Shown in pieces: positions 5,156-5,804 of a stretch of DNA of 5,804 bases. The stretch spans positions 1 to 5,804 of the forward strand of contig JARLFW010000018.1 of NCBI GenBank assembly GCA_031296345.1. Direction: 5' to 3'. Each line of letters opens with the position of its first letter. Within the stretch, counting starts at the first letter, position 1. This DNA comes from Nitrosotalea sp. (GTDB taxonomy: Archaea; Thermoproteota; Nitrososphaeria; Nitrososphaerales; Nitrosopumilaceae). Below the pieces are notes generated by a model. That model was given only the letters and a program-made list of their open reading frames with translations. It was not told where the DNA came from and searched no databases. The position numbers and the translations under genes were made by a program.

Positions 5156-5521
5156 TTAGAGTTTAGATGTTTCAGAAAGAATCATTCTAAGTTTGGCTTC
5201 AAGATCCTGTCTTGCTTCCATTTTTGCCATCTTGGACTGCCACATTTTTCCAAATGAATCTACTACAGCATCAGCCATTTTGTCAAGCGTTGTACCGAAC
5301 TTGGCATCAATTCTTTTTCTGACGCGTTCTACTTGAGCTTGATACAATGCATCCATGTATGCACGCTTGTACATGCTTGTCACAGAATGCGAATGATGAC
5401 CTTCACCGCATTGTCCATGAGATGACATCTGACCGCATCCGTGGTGTTCATGAGATGACATTGACCCGCAGCCACATCTACCGCCGCCTTCCATTCTGCA
5501 CGATTCATGTTTATCTTCCAT
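5156..5521 (-). CDS. Small protein with Cys/His/Met-rich head and helical tail, probably metal-binding
   Basis: This encodes 121 residues from the ATG at 5521. Upstream in-frame ATGs at 5554 and 5620 exist, but the TATA-like element at 5552-5559 would lie inside the 5620 start's coding region and the residues they add have no recognisable structure. Residues 1-46 contain five Cys (8, 16, 18, 29, 38) and eight His (5, 24, 26, 27, 35, 42, 43, 45) among Gly, Ser and Met. The unit CG-x-MSSH occurs twice (near 18-24 and 29-35) and is mirrored by an exact 13-base DNA repeat. Residues about 50-121 are predicted helical and charged, with AYMDALYQAQVERVRKRID and KMEARQDLEAKLRMIL suggesting coiled-coil or oligomer formation. 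There is no signal peptide. A Cu, Ni or Zn chaperone or storage role fits the composition, but the family is unknown to me. The minus-strand gene is convergent with the regulator gene. Confidence 0.6.
   Translation of the reverse strand: MEDKHESCRMEGGGRCGCGSMSSHEHHGCGQMSSHGQCGEGHHSHSVTSMYKRAYMDALYQAQVERVRKRIDAKFGTTLDKMADAVVDSFGKMWQSKMAKMEARQDLEAKLRMILSETSKL
5416..5461. repeat. Internal 13-base direct repeat encoding the MSSH unit
   Basis: CATGAGATGACAT occurs exactly at 5416-5428 and 5449-5461, 33 bases (11 codons) apart and in frame. On the minus strand it encodes part of the repeated CG-x-MSSH unit, so the metal-binding head seems to have grown by in-frame duplication. Confidence 0.65.
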
Positions 5522-5550
5522 ATGTTTTCGGAGGATATTATGCAATGGTG

Positions 5551-5559
5551 CCATATAAC
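5551..5559 (-). promoter_or_regulatory. TATA-like box for the Cys/His-rich gene
   Basis: The minus strand reads GTTATATGG here, about 34 bases before the ATG at 5521. This would give a leader of under 10 bases. It is a weak match, used mainly to favour the 5521 start. Confidence 0.3.
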
Positions 5560-5657
5560 AATTAGATTGATTCTCAGATTTGGTTTTGCAAAGAGAATGT
5601 AGAAATTCCAAAATAAACACACAGAACTTTTTGATATCCTTTCACATAATCTATTGT

Positions 5658-5744
5658 GCAGACTCTATACTGCACACGAAAACGGTTCGTGTTCTAGGGG
5701 TAAAACCTTAGACCATGAACCGAATCGAGTCTGCTATTTTTTTT
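5658..5744 (+). ncRNA. Candidate structured RNA or leader with alternative stems and T8 end
   Basis: GCAGACTC (5658-5665) pairs perfectly with GAGTCTGC (5727-5734), closing a 77-base unit. Inside, CGGTTCGTG (5683-5691) pairs with CATGAACCG (5714-5722; one G-T pair). After one T-C mismatch, TCTAGGG (5693-5699) pairs with CCTTAGA (5706-5712; one G-T pair) around the loop GTAAAA. The closing stem is followed after TA by T8 (5737-5744). Two other perfect 7-base stems compete with this fold: TGTGCAG/CTGCACA (5655-5661/5670-5676), which takes most of the closing strand, and ACACGAA/TTCGTGT (5674-5680/5686-5692), which breaks the long hairpin. An AT-rich stretch at 5628-5637 could be its promoter. 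It is not a tRNA: there is no T-arm or CCA-side pattern. No ACA, C or D box was found. Confidence 0.5.
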
Positions 5745-5764
5745 AATCTAGTTAGTTTCAACTT

Positions 5765-5804
5765 ATGGATATCACATTCCAACCTGTCAAATATCTAGTA
5801 AGCT
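5765..5804 (+). CDS. Start of a gene running off the window
   Basis: An ATG at 5765 opens a frame that continues to the window end, giving MDITFQPVKYLVS. That is too short to identify. The T8-AA run at 5737-5746 lies about 24 bases upstream and could be its TATA-like element, giving a leaderless message. If so, the structured element before it would be outside the transcript. If transcription begins further upstream, the element would be a leader. Confidence 0.35.
   Translation, partial: MDITFQPVKYLVS

Noticed and set aside
5107..5166. Plus-strand 19-codon frame after the regulator gene
   Set aside because: Very short, overlaps the end of the opposite gene, and has no motif or promoter that sets it apart from chance.
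5347..5565. Plus-strand 72-codon frame opposite the Cys/His-rich gene
   Set aside because: Shadow frame created by the low-complexity Cys/His-coding repeats on the minus strand.
5658..5734. tRNA gene on either strand (77 bases, closed by an 8-bp stem)
   Set aside because: No T-arm GGTTCRA-N2-CC pattern before the 3' strand, no D-arm, and the central hairpin is far too long. It matches only in length.
5658..5744. H/ACA or C/D box guide RNA
   Set aside because: The closing stem is followed by TAT, not ACA, and no RTGATGA and CTGA box pair was found in the element.

Overview
The window looks like chromosomal DNA from an ammonia-oxidising-type Nitrososphaerota (Thaumarchaeota) archaeon close to Nitrosopumilus or Nitrosarchaeum. 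This is an inference from four things: AT-rich sequence with many AAA/ATA codons; AT-rich TATA-like boxes about 20-30 bases before start codons with almost no Shine-Dalgarno sites (leaderless transcription); a winged-helix/FilR1-type regulator; and a universal stress protein with the altered GSRR motif that I associate with these archaea. No rRNA, tRNA, CRISPR array or transposase was found.

Left part (1-1520). The 5' end of a minus-strand CBS-domain gene faces, across a divergent promoter region, a plus-strand series: a small CxxC/CxxH zinc-finger protein, a 75-residue helical protein of unknown function, and a universal stress protein whose TTG start abuts the preceding stop. The divergent region carries two near-identical copies of an ATCA-N4-TGAT palindrome. 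A 43-residue protein with a CxCxCxC knuckle (1265-1396), too short for usual gene calling, follows. The rest up to 1520 holds a GC-capped hairpin between convergent transcripts.

Middle part (1520-5061). A tight minus-strand operon encodes a pirin-type bicupin with all four metal ligands, an AzoR-type flavin quinone/azo reductase that overlaps it by ATGA, and an exporter of the MFS_3/EntS type that lacks transmembrane helices 1-4 but keeps helices 5-12 and its C-terminal monooxygenase-like domain. Divergent from the operon is a winged-helix/FilR1-domain regulator. The shared intergenic region contains CTAGT boxes spaced 20 and 30 bases apart. The natural reading is a ligand- or redox-controlled module for quinones or aromatic compounds, but this is inference from neighbourhood and family.

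Right part (5062-5804). A minus-strand gene encodes a small protein with a Cys/His/Met-rich head and a helical tail, probably metal-binding. Divergent from it is a 77-base element that folds into a closed stem and a long hairpin, has two competing alternative stems, and ends in T8. This is the best candidate for something undescribed: a small RNA, or a switch-like leader of the gene that appears to begin at 5765 and runs off the window.
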